From: Paraburkholderia eburnea
GTDB taxonomy: Bacteria > Pseudomonadota > Gammaproteobacteria > Burkholderiales > Burkholderiaceae
Assembly (NCBI RefSeq): GCF_002917095.1
Contig: NZ_PQGA01000007.1
Location: 62,001-126,000, forward strand
Length of the DNA: 64,000 nt
Direction of reading: 5' to 3'
Shown: piece after piece, positions 1 to 8,537 of the stretch
Layout of the letters: every line of letters begins with the position of its first letter
Numbering within the stretch: the stretch's first letter is position 1
Program-made: the position numbers and the translations under genes
Notes under the pieces: generated by a model
Databases searched by the model: none
What the model saw: the letters and a program-made list of their open reading frames with translations, nothing else
Told to the model about the DNA's origin: nothing

Positions 1-58
1 CCTGCATCCGAAGCCTGAAACGGCGGGTGGCCGGCGGAGCGCTCCAGGAGGGAAGAAT

Positions 59-1114
59 ATGTCGCCAGGCGCTTTGCGGTTTTTGCTCGCGACGCTCGTC
101 GTGCTGTTTCACTACACCAGCTTCGGCATCGGCCACATGCCGGTTTATCTGTTCTTTGCGCTAAGCGGCTATTGGGTCTTCACGATGTGGCAGAACAAGT
201 ATTCAGCCACCCGAGAGCCTTATGCGACCTTCATCGCTTCACGCGCGTGGCGGCTCGCGCCTGTCTTTCTCCTTTGCAGTTTCGCCGCGCTCGCGGTGTC
301 GTTTGGACTGCCGATTATCATTGCTCCCGCCACGCCGTTCACGCCGCCCGAATCCCTCGCTCTAGTATCGAGCCTCGTGATTCTCGGCTACAACACGGCG
401 GGCGGTGCGCCACTCGTGCCGGCCTGGTCGCTCGATATCGAATTGCAGTTCTATCTGGTCGCGCCATTCGTGATCGCGCTGCTGCAACGGCGCGCGCTGC
501 TTGCCGTCGTACTGTGCGCGGGTGTGAGCTTGGCGTCGTTCGCGCTCTTCTACGATCGTGCCTTTACGTCCTACCTGCCGTGGTTCCTCGCGGGCATGTT
601 GGCCGCGCGCTATCCCGCGTTGCTGCCGCGCCGCCGCATCGCGCTCGCTTCGGGTGCGCTGACGGTTGCCGTGATCTTGCTGTTCGCCTGTGTGCCTGCG
701 TTGCGCCCCGTTCTGTTTGGTGGCGCGCATCGCGGCGCGCTGTATCTCACGTGGAATCCGCTGTTTAATGCAGCGCTCGCGGCGGTGGCGCTGCCTTTCG
801 CACTGGGCACGCTCGGTGTGCGCAGCGGCAAGTTCGATCGCCTGCTATCCGACGCTTCGTACTCGCTCTATCTCGTGCACTGGCTGCCGCTGCTCTACGT
901 CACGCATTACGTTCCGCAGATCGCGGCGCTGCCGCACCTTTCGCGCGCGATTGCGACCCTGCCGCTCGTGCTGCTTTCCTATGCGGCGGCGTTTGCCATC
1001 ACGATTTATGTGGATCGGCCTTGCAGCCGCGCACGCGAGCGCTTCGTGAAGGCTCGGCGCGCAACGCGCGAGCAGCCTGCCGCTACGACGCTCGCGCCTC
1101 GCAGCGCGCGTTGA
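59..1114 (+). CDS. Acyltransferase family 3 (OafA/YrhL-like) membrane protein
   Basis: A 351-residue polytopic membrane protein of the acyltransferase-3 family, which usually O-acetylates extracellular sugars from acyl-CoA. About ten hydrophobic segments are visible. The N-terminal signature has a Phe-His-Tyr (LFHY, near residue 20) followed by a 'FFALSGYWVF' segment, then an Arg-rich 'RAWRLAPVF' stretch near residue 64 matching the family's conserved Arg. The first extracytoplasmic loop is shorter than usual. The start is supported by an AGGAGGG-like ribosome site 8 bases upstream. It converges on the large beta-propeller gene, so it has its own transcript at the edge of the EPS locus. It probably decorates the polysaccharide; the substrate cannot be read from the sequence. 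Confidence 0.85.
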   Translation: MSPGALRFLLATLVVLFHYTSFGIGHMPVYLFFALSGYWVFTMWQNKYSATREPYATFIASRAWRLAPVFLLCSFAALAVSFGLPIIIAPATPFTPPESLALVSSLVILGYNTAGGAPLVPAWSLDIELQFYLVAPFVIALLQRRALLAVVLCAGVSLASFALFYDRAFTSYLPWFLAGMLAARYPALLPRRRIALASGALTVAVILLFACVPALRPVLFGGAHRGALYLTWNPLFNAALAAVALPFALGTLGVRSGKFDRLLSDASYSLYLVHWLPLLYVTHYVPQIAALPHLSRAIATLPLVLLSYAAAFAITIYVDRPCSRARERFVKARRATREQPAATTLAPRSAR

Positions 1115-1159
1115 GTGCTCGATCAACTTGTGCGTCAGGCGGATGTGCAGATCTCCGCG

Positions 1160-4100
1160 TTATTGACTCGCGGCATCCACGAATCGAAACTTGCCCCACA
1201 GGTTCGGCGTGAGTTCTGCCTCGCCGGGCAAATCGCTGACCAATCCCCCCGCCTTATTCGACCAGTAAGCACGTTGCAGCGTCTGAAAGCCGTTGCCGCG
1301 CAGCACGCCGATATCGCCGGACAGCGTGCGGCCAGCAGCGGCGTTGAGTCCTAGCACGCTCAACGGCACCGAAACCTTGTAGAGCACATCCTGCTGTCCA
1401 CTTGCGTTCTGTTGACGCACGATCGACACGTCAACCTTGCCGCTCACCTCATCGACGCGATCGAAATGGATCGTGCGCAGCGGCGAGCCATATGTGACTG
1501 GCGCGAGGCCATCGGGGTCAGCAACCGGACGATAGAGCATCGCCTTGGTCATATCGTGTACGCGCGAGATCACGAGACGCTCATCGCCCTGCACGGCGTT
1601 GCTGCGATTCGGGTCGGCGTCGGCGTTCGCACCCAGCATGAGATCGATGCCGCCGCCCGTCGCGAAGAGGTTCTGCAGCGCCTCGCCGCTATTGTCGAGC
1701 AGCGCGGGCGTATCGGTCGTCACGGCAATATGGAGCCGGTCGCCGAATATCGCCAGCGCGGCCTTTGTTTCGCTATCCTGATGACCCCAATCACCCACCT
1801 GGACGGTGCGCGTGTCGATGTTCGCCCATTGTGTGGCCGAATCGGGCCAGTTCTGCGCACTCGCTTCCGTGTGAATCGTCACGTCGAGCACAGTATTGCC
1901 CACGCTCGCGCTGGCGACGCGCGCCGCAGACTCGCGGGCTTCGCGCTGCGCATCCACGAGTTGCTGTGCGCTTAACGTGATCTGCTGATCGGGCAAACGC
2001 CGCACGCCCTCCAGCCCGACGATCCGCAACAACGGCGCGGTGGATCCGGCCTGCATGTAGACGTTGCCGTCATCGGCGCGCACGATGGTCGGATGGAAGC
2101 ACTCCGGGCCGAGACTCGTCGTCGCGAGGTCGAGTCCGCGCGTCGCTTCCGTCGGCGGCGGCGCGGTATCGAGGCGCGTGTCCTTGAACAGCGTCGCGAC
2201 GAACAGGCCATCGGTCGTGAAGAGATAGACGCTGCCCTCGTTGCCGTTGATCGCCCACAATTGCCCCGCGTCAGAAGGTGCGGGCGCGTCGAACGGATTG
2301 CCGAGCACGCGCGTCGTGCCGATCAACTCGCCCGGCCTCGCCGGCACGGGCGCCGCGTGCGAGGCATGCAGTCCCGGCCACAAACTCGGATACGACCATG
2401 CAGCGCCTCCCGCGTTCATGCCCCTGACGCCTTGCGGCGCGAACGGCGCAGGCGGCGTCGTGAAGAGGGTCCAGCCATCGCGCGCCACAAGCACCTGCCC
2501 ACCGCCCGTGCTCACGGGCGCCTGCACGTTCGTCGCGAGCGTTTTCACATGCGCGGTGTCATAGACCGGCACGCCGCGCACACCCAGCGATGTCGCGGGC
2601 ACCACCACCGCCGAACTCCCCGCATAAGCAATCGCGAACGAAAGATCGTCGAGTACCGTGACATTGCCGAGCATGGCTGCATTGCCACGCGCTTCGCCTT
2701 GCGGTTGCCAGAACGTGACTTCGTCGGGCGTCATGCGGCCATCGCCGTTCGCGTCGCGCCAGAGGAATAGCAGCGCGCGATGTTGCGGATCGCTGCCGGT
2801 CGGCATGCGCGCGCGCATCGCGTCGGTGTTGAACGCGGGCAGCGGTTTGCCCGCACTGTCGAAGGTGCTGCCCGCCGCCGCGACCGGATGCGCGACGCCA
2901 TCCGTGCCCAGATGCCAGACGATCGCGCTCGGCCTGCCCGTGACCTGGCCACTGTGCGCGTTCGTCAGATAACGCTCGCTGCCGCGATAAAGCGGATAGT
3001 CGGGCATACCGCCCGTATCGCTGCCGCTCAGGCCCAGATCGTCACCATCGGCGCGATAGGTGATCGCCGAAGGCACACCCGCGCCGTGCGTCCAGTCGAG
3101 CTTGAACTCGATGCCGCCCGCTTCGTCAGCGTAATAAAACCGCGTGCGATCGCGCGCATCGAGCGTGCCGCCGCCGCCGTAACGCGGCGGCCCATAGAAG
3201 GCGTTCAAGAGACGACCGCTCGCCGCGTCCCATACGCTCACGCGCTTGGGCGTCTTGTCGTTTTCGGCGACCCAGAGATGCCCGCTGCCATCGAGCGAAA
3301 TACCGGCCGGATGATTCATGTGCTGCGGATCATAAAGTCCCGCTGCGGGCACACCCGCATGGCCGATTGCGCGCAGCGGCTTGCCTGCCGCATCGAATAC
3401 CTTGACTTGATGGCTCTTGCCCCAATCGCTCACATAGATCGCACCGCCTGAGTCGATGCAAAGCGCTTGCGGATCTTCAAGTGCCGTCGCGACGACCGTT
3501 TGCGGCGACGAAACATGCAATTGCCCGCTGCCGTCGAGATTCGTATCGAGGCGCACCACACGCGTGCCCGAAAGCGCCAGCAAATGCCCCTGCGCATCGA
3601 ACGCAAGGCCACGCGGGTTAGCGAGCGGCACGCGCTGCACCACGCGATGCCGCCCGACATCGACGAAAAGCAATTGATTCAGCGCGCGCAACGACACGAC
3701 GACAAGACCATCGTGCGCCGCGAGTCCGGACACCGCCGCGTAACGCTCGGGATAAGGATCGTCGGCGGATGGCTTGACCGTATCGGGCGGCTCGTCGATC
3801 CGATACGCGGGCGTGATTACGGGCGTATCCTCGCCCGTTCCCAGGCGCGCATCGGCAGGCGCTTTAAGTTGCGCGCCCGCCGTCATGAGCGCGTTCAGGC
3901 GTAGCTCGCTGTAGTGATCGCCGGGCTGATCGCCGCGCCACGACGTAGCCGCATAGGCATAGACGCCCGGCGTGGCATGCGCGCCCGTATCGCGCGCGAG
4001 CTGCGTCGCGCCGGTCCACACGCCGCCCATCCACGTCTGGCCCCAGCGCTTTTTGCCCCGCATATCGAGCCACGCAAGACCACTGCCGCCTTCGGTCACA

Positions 4101-4753
4101 TAGCTGCCCACGAGCATCGCGCCATCGGAGCCTGTATGCGCGGAACCAACTGTGCCGCCCGGCACGAACAGGACTGCCGACGGTGCGGCATGATTCGCCA
4201 GCCACTCGCTGTCACGCTGCGCCGTCTTCCATGGCGGGCGTCCTGGATCGTAGGGGTTGAATTCGTAAAGCGCCTTCAATGCAGGCCTTACAAGCCCGCG
4301 CACGCGATACGTGCCAGGCGCAACGAGGCGCCCCGGAATGCGATATTGGCCGTGCGCGGCGGCATCGGGATCGCGGCCCAGATCGTCTAGGCCATCCCAC
4401 CAGGCCGTGTTATCGCCCGCAGGAAAGGGCGTTTCGCTGATGAGATTGCGCACGCGGCGGCCATCCGTCGTCTCGATCACAAGCGTCACATAGCCCGGCT
4501 GCGCAAGCGAAAAATGAATGCCGATGGGTGGATGATCGCTTGTAGCGGCGGTTGCGACAGCTTTCGGATCGGCATCGCTCGCTACGCTCACCGCACTCGC
4601 CGCCTGCACCACAGCCGAGGACCGCATCATATCGAGCGCGACCCACACAGCGTAGCTCAACGCGATCGCTGCGCATACGGCCAGGCTCCAGCGCGCGATC
4701 CGTCTGCGCGCCGCCGCTTGTTCGCCATGTCGCGTGCGCCGCCGTTGCTTCAT
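1160..4753 (-). CDS. Large membrane-anchored beta-propeller (NHL/FlgD-Ig) protein of the EPS operon
   Basis: About 1197 residues. I chose the ATG at 4753 because it overlaps the stop of the upstream gene as ATGA and gives a sensible N-terminus: basic residues then one membrane segment (about residues 25-45), so the bulk should be periplasmic. Next comes a FlgD-like Ig domain (about 87-125, 'GRRVRNLI...WWDGLDDLGR'), NHL-type propeller blades (about 330-500, for example 'GISLDGSGHLWVAEN'), an EF-hand-like calcium loop (DANGDGRMTPDE, near 668), and a C-terminal beta-rich domain (about 970-1160) resembling CBM9/DOMON sugar-binding folds. It is the last gene of the minus-strand EPS operon. No catalytic motif is evident. 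A role in binding, trimming or assembling the polysaccharide is inference from context. Confidence 0.8.
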   Translation of the reverse strand: MKQRRRTRHGEQAAARRRIARWSLAVCAAIALSYAVWVALDMMRSSAVVQAASAVSVASDADPKAVATAATSDHPPIGIHFSLAQPGYVTLVIETTDGRRVRNLISETPFPAGDNTAWWDGLDDLGRDPDAAAHGQYRIPGRLVAPGTYRVRGLVRPALKALYEFNPYDPGRPPWKTAQRDSEWLANHAAPSAVLFVPGGTVGSAHTGSDGAMLVGSYVTEGGSGLAWLDMRGKKRWGQTWMGGVWTGATQLARDTGAHATPGVYAYAATSWRGDQPGDHYSELRLNALMTAGAQLKAPADARLGTGEDTPVITPAYRIDEPPDTVKPSADDPYPERYAAVSGLAAHDGLVVVSLRALNQLLFVDVGRHRVVQRVPLANPRGLAFDAQGHLLALSGTRVVRLDTNLDGSGQLHVSSPQTVVATALEDPQALCIDSGGAIYVSDWGKSHQVKVFDAAGKPLRAIGHAGVPAAGLYDPQHMNHPAGISLDGSGHLWVAENDKTPKRVSVWDAASGRLLNAFYGPPRYGGGGTLDARDRTRFYYADEAGGIEFKLDWTHGAGVPSAITYRADGDDLGLSGSDTGGMPDYPLYRGSERYLTNAHSGQVTGRPSAIVWHLGTDGVAHPVAAAGSTFDSAGKPLPAFNTDAMRARMPTGSDPQHRALLFLWRDANGDGRMTPDEVTFWQPQGEARGNAAMLGNVTVLDDLSFAIAYAGSSAVVVPATSLGVRGVPVYDTAHVKTLATNVQAPVSTGGGQVLVARDGWTLFTTPPAPFAPQGVRGMNAGGAAWSYPSLWPGLHASHAAPVPARPGELIGTTRVLGNPFDAPAPSDAGQLWAINGNEGSVYLFTTDGLFVATLFKDTRLDTAPPPTEATRGLDLATTSLGPECFHPTIVRADDGNVYMQAGSTAPLLRIVGLEGVRRLPDQQITLSAQQLVDAQREARESAARVASASVGNTVLDVTIHTEASAQNWPDSATQWANIDTRTVQVGDWGHQDSETKAALAIFGDRLHIAVTTDTPALLDNSGEALQNLFATGGGIDLMLGANADADPNRSNAVQGDERLVISRVHDMTKAMLYRPVADPDGLAPVTYGSPLRTIHFDRVDEVSGKVDVSIVRQQNASGQQDVLYKVSVPLSVLGLNAAAGRTLSGDIGVLRGNGFQTLQRAYWSNKAGGLVSDLPGEAELTPNLWGKFRFVDAASQ

Positions 4754-4971
4754 TTGAAGAGCCGCCGATAGCGCGTGCTGCCATCGAGTTGATCGCGACG
4801 CCGCCCTATCGCACGCGCGGACACGCCCGCAACGATTGCATACGGTTCGACTGAAGCCGCCACTACTGCGCCCTCGCCCACCGCGAAGACCTGCCACACG
4901 AAATGCGAGGGCACGCAGTTCGCGAGAAAGTTATTGATGTAGAGAAGCAGTCCGCCGATGACGGTCTTCAT
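4750..4971 (-). pseudogene. Internally deleted hexapeptide-repeat (LbH) O-acetyltransferase remnant, 73 codons, frame intact
   Basis: The first ~30 residues (MKTVIGGLLLYINNFLANCV, then PSH) look like the N-terminus of serine-acetyltransferase/WcaB-type enzymes. The text then jumps to 'VGEGAVVAASVEPYAIVAGV' and 'ARAIGRRRDQL', the family's usual last coil and C-terminal tail. The left-handed beta-helix with its acceptor and CoA sites, normally about 100 or more residues, is missing, so an in-frame deletion is the simplest reading. Both ends still overlap their neighbours as ATGA (wzx upstream, beta-propeller gene downstream). The short frame may therefore survive because it keeps translation coupled. 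It cannot fold as an active acetyltransferase. Confidence 0.7.
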
Positions 4972-6287
4972 CCTTCCATCCTGGAGAAATGGAGTATGGC
5001 CGACGCCAGATAAACCGCGATCGACACCACCGGACTAATCGAAGAAAAGATCACGACACGCGCAATCGAATCGATCGGCATGAACGCGAGCAGCACCGCC
5101 TGAAACACCAGCGTCACGACCACCTGAATCCATGAAGACGCGATCCACGCGCGCGACATATTGAGCGAGAAAAGCAGTGCCTCGATCACATAGAGGGCGG
5201 CCGAGCCGAGAATCATCAGCAATTCGCCATGCAGCCCCGCATACTGGCCACCGAGCACGGACAGCACCGCGCCAGGAAAAAGCCACACTACGCAGAGAAA
5301 TGCGGCAATCAGCGCCAAGAACGCCGATACCGCCAGCACATATTTGCGCTGCATGTCGGCCTTGTCTTTCAACACGGCGTAACGCGGCATGATGATGCTG
5401 GAGAACACCGACTGCGCGACCATCAACAGCGCGGAAATACGCCCCAGCGCGCCCAGTTGCGCAACCTGCGTGGCGCTTCCGAAATACCCGAGCAACAGCA
5501 CATTGAGCTGGCCTTGAATGCAAAAATAAATCGACGCCGGCGCCTGACGTCGCGCGACTTTCGAGAACTCCGCGCGAGCTTCGTCGAGTGGGAATTGCGC
5601 GTCCTGATCGGTGGTGTCATAGCGGTGGCGAATCGTCCACGCCTGCCAGGCCGTCGCAGCCAGCGCCGCGCACAGCGCCGTGAGTGTGTTGGCAGAAACG
5701 AGCAGCGCGCTCAGCAAAACCAGCCGCAATGCGGCACCGGCAATCGTGATTTGCTGGAGCGACTTGAGGTTCTGTTCGAGCTTAGGCAGCACCGAAAGCA
5801 GGCTGAAATTCAACTGGAAAAACGTCACTGCCACCACGCAAGCCATGATCGCGGCGGCCCACGCCCATGAGGCCTGCGATTTCATCAGCAGGAAAAATCC
5901 TGCGGCGAATACCACCGAGCCGAACAGCGTGAAGAACTTCGCGCGCGCCTCGTAAGCCACCGTGAAGAGCCGGTTGACCTTGGGACGATCGGGCCACAGC
6001 CGTCCCGCAAGACTCATGAGCGCCGCGCTCACGCCCATGTCGCTCAGCACGATGCCCGCTCCGAGCATCGTGATGGCGATCGTGTACCACGCGTACTCGT
6101 GCACCGTGAGCGCACGCACGACCCAGATACCGCCGATAAAATTGAGGCCCTGCACCACGGCCTCGCGCGAGAGAAACTTCGCGACAAAGACCGGCAATCC
6201 GCCGGATTTACGCGGTGCGCGTGGGACGACAGCATCGTCGGACAGGTAGTGCGTGTCGCCAGGCGTCTCGCTGCGTGGAGTGCTCAT
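4968..6287 (-). CDS. wzx: Wzx-like polysaccharide flippase
   Basis: A membrane protein of about 439 residues with some twelve hydrophobic segments, typical of the PST/MATE-like flippases that move undecaprenyl-linked repeat units across the inner membrane. It opens with a soluble tail of about 45 residues, then 'FVAKFLSREAVVQGLNFIGG', the usual first helix of this family. Longer in-frame starts exist (to 6593), but the ATG at 6287 gives the normal length and leaves room for the divergent small gene. Its stop overlaps the next start (ATGA). Its place between the acetyltransferase and glycosyltransferase genes fits a Wzx/Wzy-dependent EPS pathway. The gene name rests on family and context. Confidence 0.8.
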   Translation of the reverse strand: MSTPRSETPGDTHYLSDDAVVPRAPRKSGGLPVFVAKFLSREAVVQGLNFIGGIWVVRALTVHEYAWYTIAITMLGAGIVLSDMGVSAALMSLAGRLWPDRPKVNRLFTVAYEARAKFFTLFGSVVFAAGFFLLMKSQASWAWAAAIMACVVAVTFFQLNFSLLSVLPKLEQNLKSLQQITIAGAALRLVLLSALLVSANTLTALCAALAATAWQAWTIRHRYDTTDQDAQFPLDEARAEFSKVARRQAPASIYFCIQGQLNVLLLGYFGSATQVAQLGALGRISALLMVAQSVFSSIIMPRYAVLKDKADMQRKYVLAVSAFLALIAAFLCVVWLFPGAVLSVLGGQYAGLHGELLMILGSAALYVIEALLFSLNMSRAWIASSWIQVVVTLVFQAVLLAFMPIDSIARVVIFSSISPVVSIAVYLASAILHFSRMEG

Positions 6288-6401
6288 CGTGACCGTCGTT
6301 CCCGGAAAGGGTTTGGTTTGCAGACCGACGCTGCCTATAATCGATGCGGTCGGCTTCGGATTCATTCGATCAACGTCTTGCTTCCATTCATTCGGACTAC
6401 G

Positions 6402-6803
6402 ATGAAACATTCGATTCCATGGATTGTGTTCTGCACAGGCTGCGCCGTCATGCTGGCCTGCCAGCAGGCTAATGCCACGGCAGGCGACAGTCCGGCTCAA
6501 GCCGGCGCCACCGCAGCACCGGCGCTCGCGGCTTCGTCGTCTAGCGATAGCGGGCGCGCAACCGAAGACGCCTCGCGCGCGAACGAGCAACAATTGCTGG
6601 GTCTGCCGCGCGTACCGAAAGACACCAATCCGGGCGTTGCGGGAGACGACGGCACGGCATCCACCACGCGCGTCGCGCTGCGCCGCCCGACGTCAACGCG
6701 CGTCGTCTCGACCGCGAAGCGTGTCGAAGTCTTCGCCAATCCCTACCCCGCCTCCATCTACCCCGCCGGCGCCGACAACGCGGTGTACAAGAGCCCGTGG
6801 TAA
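6402..6803 (+). CDS. Small secreted protein of unknown function
   Basis: About 133 residues. The N-terminus is a signal peptide (MKHSIPWIVFCTGCAVMLAC, then QQANATA), probably cleaved after Ala-Thr-Ala; a lipoprotein site at Cys20 is less likely because the preceding residues fit poorly. The mature part is Ala/Ser/Thr/Arg-rich, apparently disordered, and ends in 'PYPASIYPAGADNAVYKSPW', which is Tyr/Pro-rich. The frame is open further upstream, but only this start gives a signal sequence. It is divergent from wzx and convergent with wcaF, an orphan plus-strand gene inside the minus-strand EPS operon. Function unknown; a periplasmic or surface accessory to EPS is only a guess. Confidence 0.6.
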   Translation: MKHSIPWIVFCTGCAVMLACQQANATAGDSPAQAGATAAPALAASSSSDSGRATEDASRANEQQLLGLPRVPKDTNPGVAGDDGTASTTRVALRRPTSTRVVSTAKRVEVFANPYPASIYPAGADNAVYKSPW

Positions 6804-6813
6804 GCGGGCTTCC

Positions 6814-7368
6814 TCACTGAGCCTTCGGCACACGCCGCCGCACGGGTTGGCAGGGATGACCGAAGCACACCATGCCTTCGGGCATGTCCGCGAACACGCT
6901 GCTGCGCGCACCCACAATCGCCCCCCGCCCGATCGTCACGCCCGGACCCACGAAGACATCCGAGGCCACCCACGCTTCATCGGCCACGCGAATATCGCGC
7001 GCGCGAATCGGAAAGTTTTCGAGCGTGGCGTCGTGGTCGCCCGCGCAGAGATAGCAGCCTTGCGAAACTACCGCGTGATCGCCCACTACGATTTCACCCA
7101 GGCTGTAAAGCACGGCATGATCGCCAATCCAGGCGTAATCGCCAATGTTCACTTTCCACGGATAGGTAATCGTCACCGAAGGCCGAATCACCGTATTACG
7201 CCCCACGCTCGCGCCAAAGCGGCGCAGCAGCCACGCCCGAAATCCATAAGCGAATTGCGGCGAGGGCTTGAACAACAGTGCCTGAGCGATCCACCAACAC
7301 TGCACGAACCATTTCGAGCGGCCGCGAAAGCCCGCAGGCACGCTGAATTGCGAGAGATCCTGATACAT
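6814..7368 (-). CDS. wcaF: WcaF-type O-acetyltransferase
   Basis: 184 residues, closely resembling colanic acid acetyltransferase WcaF in length and text: 'MYQDLSQFSVPAGFRG' at the start, 'FGASVGRNTVIRPSV' and 'YPWKVNIGDYAWIGD' in the left-handed beta-helix, 'ENFPIRARDI' and the tail 'VGARSSVFADMPEGMVC'. It should transfer acetyl from acetyl-CoA to a fucose or other sugar of the EPS repeat unit in the cytoplasm. An in-frame extension to 7470 has no family match and would overlap the preceding gene, so I start at 7368. It follows a glycosyltransferase by 17 bases. Confidence 0.85.
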   Translation of the reverse strand: MYQDLSQFSVPAGFRGRSKWFVQCWWIAQALLFKPSPQFAYGFRAWLLRRFGASVGRNTVIRPSVTITYPWKVNIGDYAWIGDHAVLYSLGEIVVGDHAVVSQGCYLCAGDHDATLENFPIRARDIRVADEAWVASDVFVGPGVTIGRGAIVGARSSVFADMPEGMVCFGHPCQPVRRRVPKAQ

Positions 7369-7385
7369 GGCGCGCTCCAAGGATT

Positions 7386-8537
7386 TCAGGCGAAGCGCTC
7401 GACGGCGTCGATCAGACCATGCGCCATGGCCTTCACCGTGAAGTGCGATTCGTAGAGCGATTGCGCACACACCTTCATGCGCTCCTTGTCGCCCAACTTC
7501 AGACGCAGCCAGCGGTCGAGGCTATGCTCAACCCCATCCACGGTGTCGTCGCTCACGAAACCCGCCTGGTTTTCCAGCACTTCGCGCCAGATGTTGACCT
7601 TGTTCGTGATGAGCACGGGCAACTGGCACGCCAGCGCTTCAGCGATCACAATGCCGAAATTCTCCTGATGCGAAGGCAGCACGAACACATCGCTCGCATA
7701 GAACGCGGCCCATTTGTCGTCGCCTTCGAGCATACCTGTCCACGTGATGCGCTCGCTCAAGCCCAACTCGCTCGCGCGGGCGCGCAAGCGCTCGCCGAGG
7801 TTGCCGCTCTCGGGACCGGCCACGACGAGTTGCCAGTCCGGATGCTCCTGCGCGCGACGTGCGAAAGCCTCGATCAGCAGATCGCAGCCCTTCTTCGGAT
7901 GCACGCGGCTAAGGAACAACATGAGCCGTTTGCCGCGCAATGTCGGATGCCGGGCGAAAAACGCATCGCGCAGCGATTCGCCTTGCGCGGGCGGGCTTGC
8001 CGTTCCGCACGGCACGATATGCTCCTTCGCACGGTAGAGCCAGAACGAATCACGGGACAGCAGGCGTTCCTCTTCGCTGGTGAACAGTACGGCGCTGGCA
8101 TCGCGCAGCAAGCGATATTCGGACCACGGCCAATAGAGCCACTTCTTCAGATGCTTGAGCGGATAGGTACGCTTGAACCACGGATCGAGCATGCCGTGCG
8201 TAAACACGAAATACGGCACGCGCGAGCGGCGCAACGCGCGCCACGCGCCAAAGCTGTGGTACTGCCACAGCCCGTTGACGATGACCGCGTCGTAGCGCTG
8301 CGCGTTGGCGCGCAGCCACGGCACGAGGCGCGAGTTGTAGCGGTAATGCCCCGCCGAAGGACCAATCGCGTGTACCGGCAGCGAAAACTCAGCAACATGA
8401 GCCTCGCCAGGATCGTCGAGCGACAGCACATCGACCGTATGACCCGCCGCACAGAGCCACGCGCCCGACTGGCGCACCGCTTCCACCGTGCCGCCAAGCT
8501 CAGGATTCGTCGAAGGCAGGATATGCAATATTTTCAT
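7386..8537 (-). CDS. Glycosyltransferase family 4
   Basis: 383 residues with a GT-B fold. The N-terminal half opens 'MKILHILPSTNPELGGTVEA', the usual GGxxxA acceptor-side loop. The C-terminal half contains 'LFLSRVHPKKGCDLLIEAF' and the EX7E-type nucleotide-sugar site 'SHQENFGIVIAEALAC'. It adds one sugar to the lipid-linked EPS repeat on the cytoplasmic face. Start and upstream stop overlap (ATGA at 8534-8537), so it is coupled to the preceding glycosyltransferase. Donor and linkage cannot be assigned from sequence alone. Confidence 0.88.
   Translation of the reverse strand: MKILHILPSTNPELGGTVEAVRQSGAWLCAAGHTVDVLSLDDPGEAHVAEFSLPVHAIGPSAGHYRYNSRLVPWLRANAQRYDAVIVNGLWQYHSFGAWRALRRSRVPYFVFTHGMLDPWFKRTYPLKHLKKWLYWPWSEYRLLRDASAVLFTSEEERLLSRDSFWLYRAKEHIVPCGTASPPAQGESLRDAFFARHPTLRGKRLMLFLSRVHPKKGCDLLIEAFARRAQEHPDWQLVVAGPESGNLGERLRARASELGLSERITWTGMLEGDDKWAAFYASDVFVLPSHQENFGIVIAEALACQLPVLITNKVNIWREVLENQAGFVSDDTVDGVEHSLDRWLRLKLGDKERMKVCAQSLYESHFTVKAMAHGLIDAVERFA

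Noticed and set aside
1115..1159. Terminator between the acyltransferase and the beta-propeller gene
   Set aside because: The 45-base convergent gap shows no stem with a T-run.
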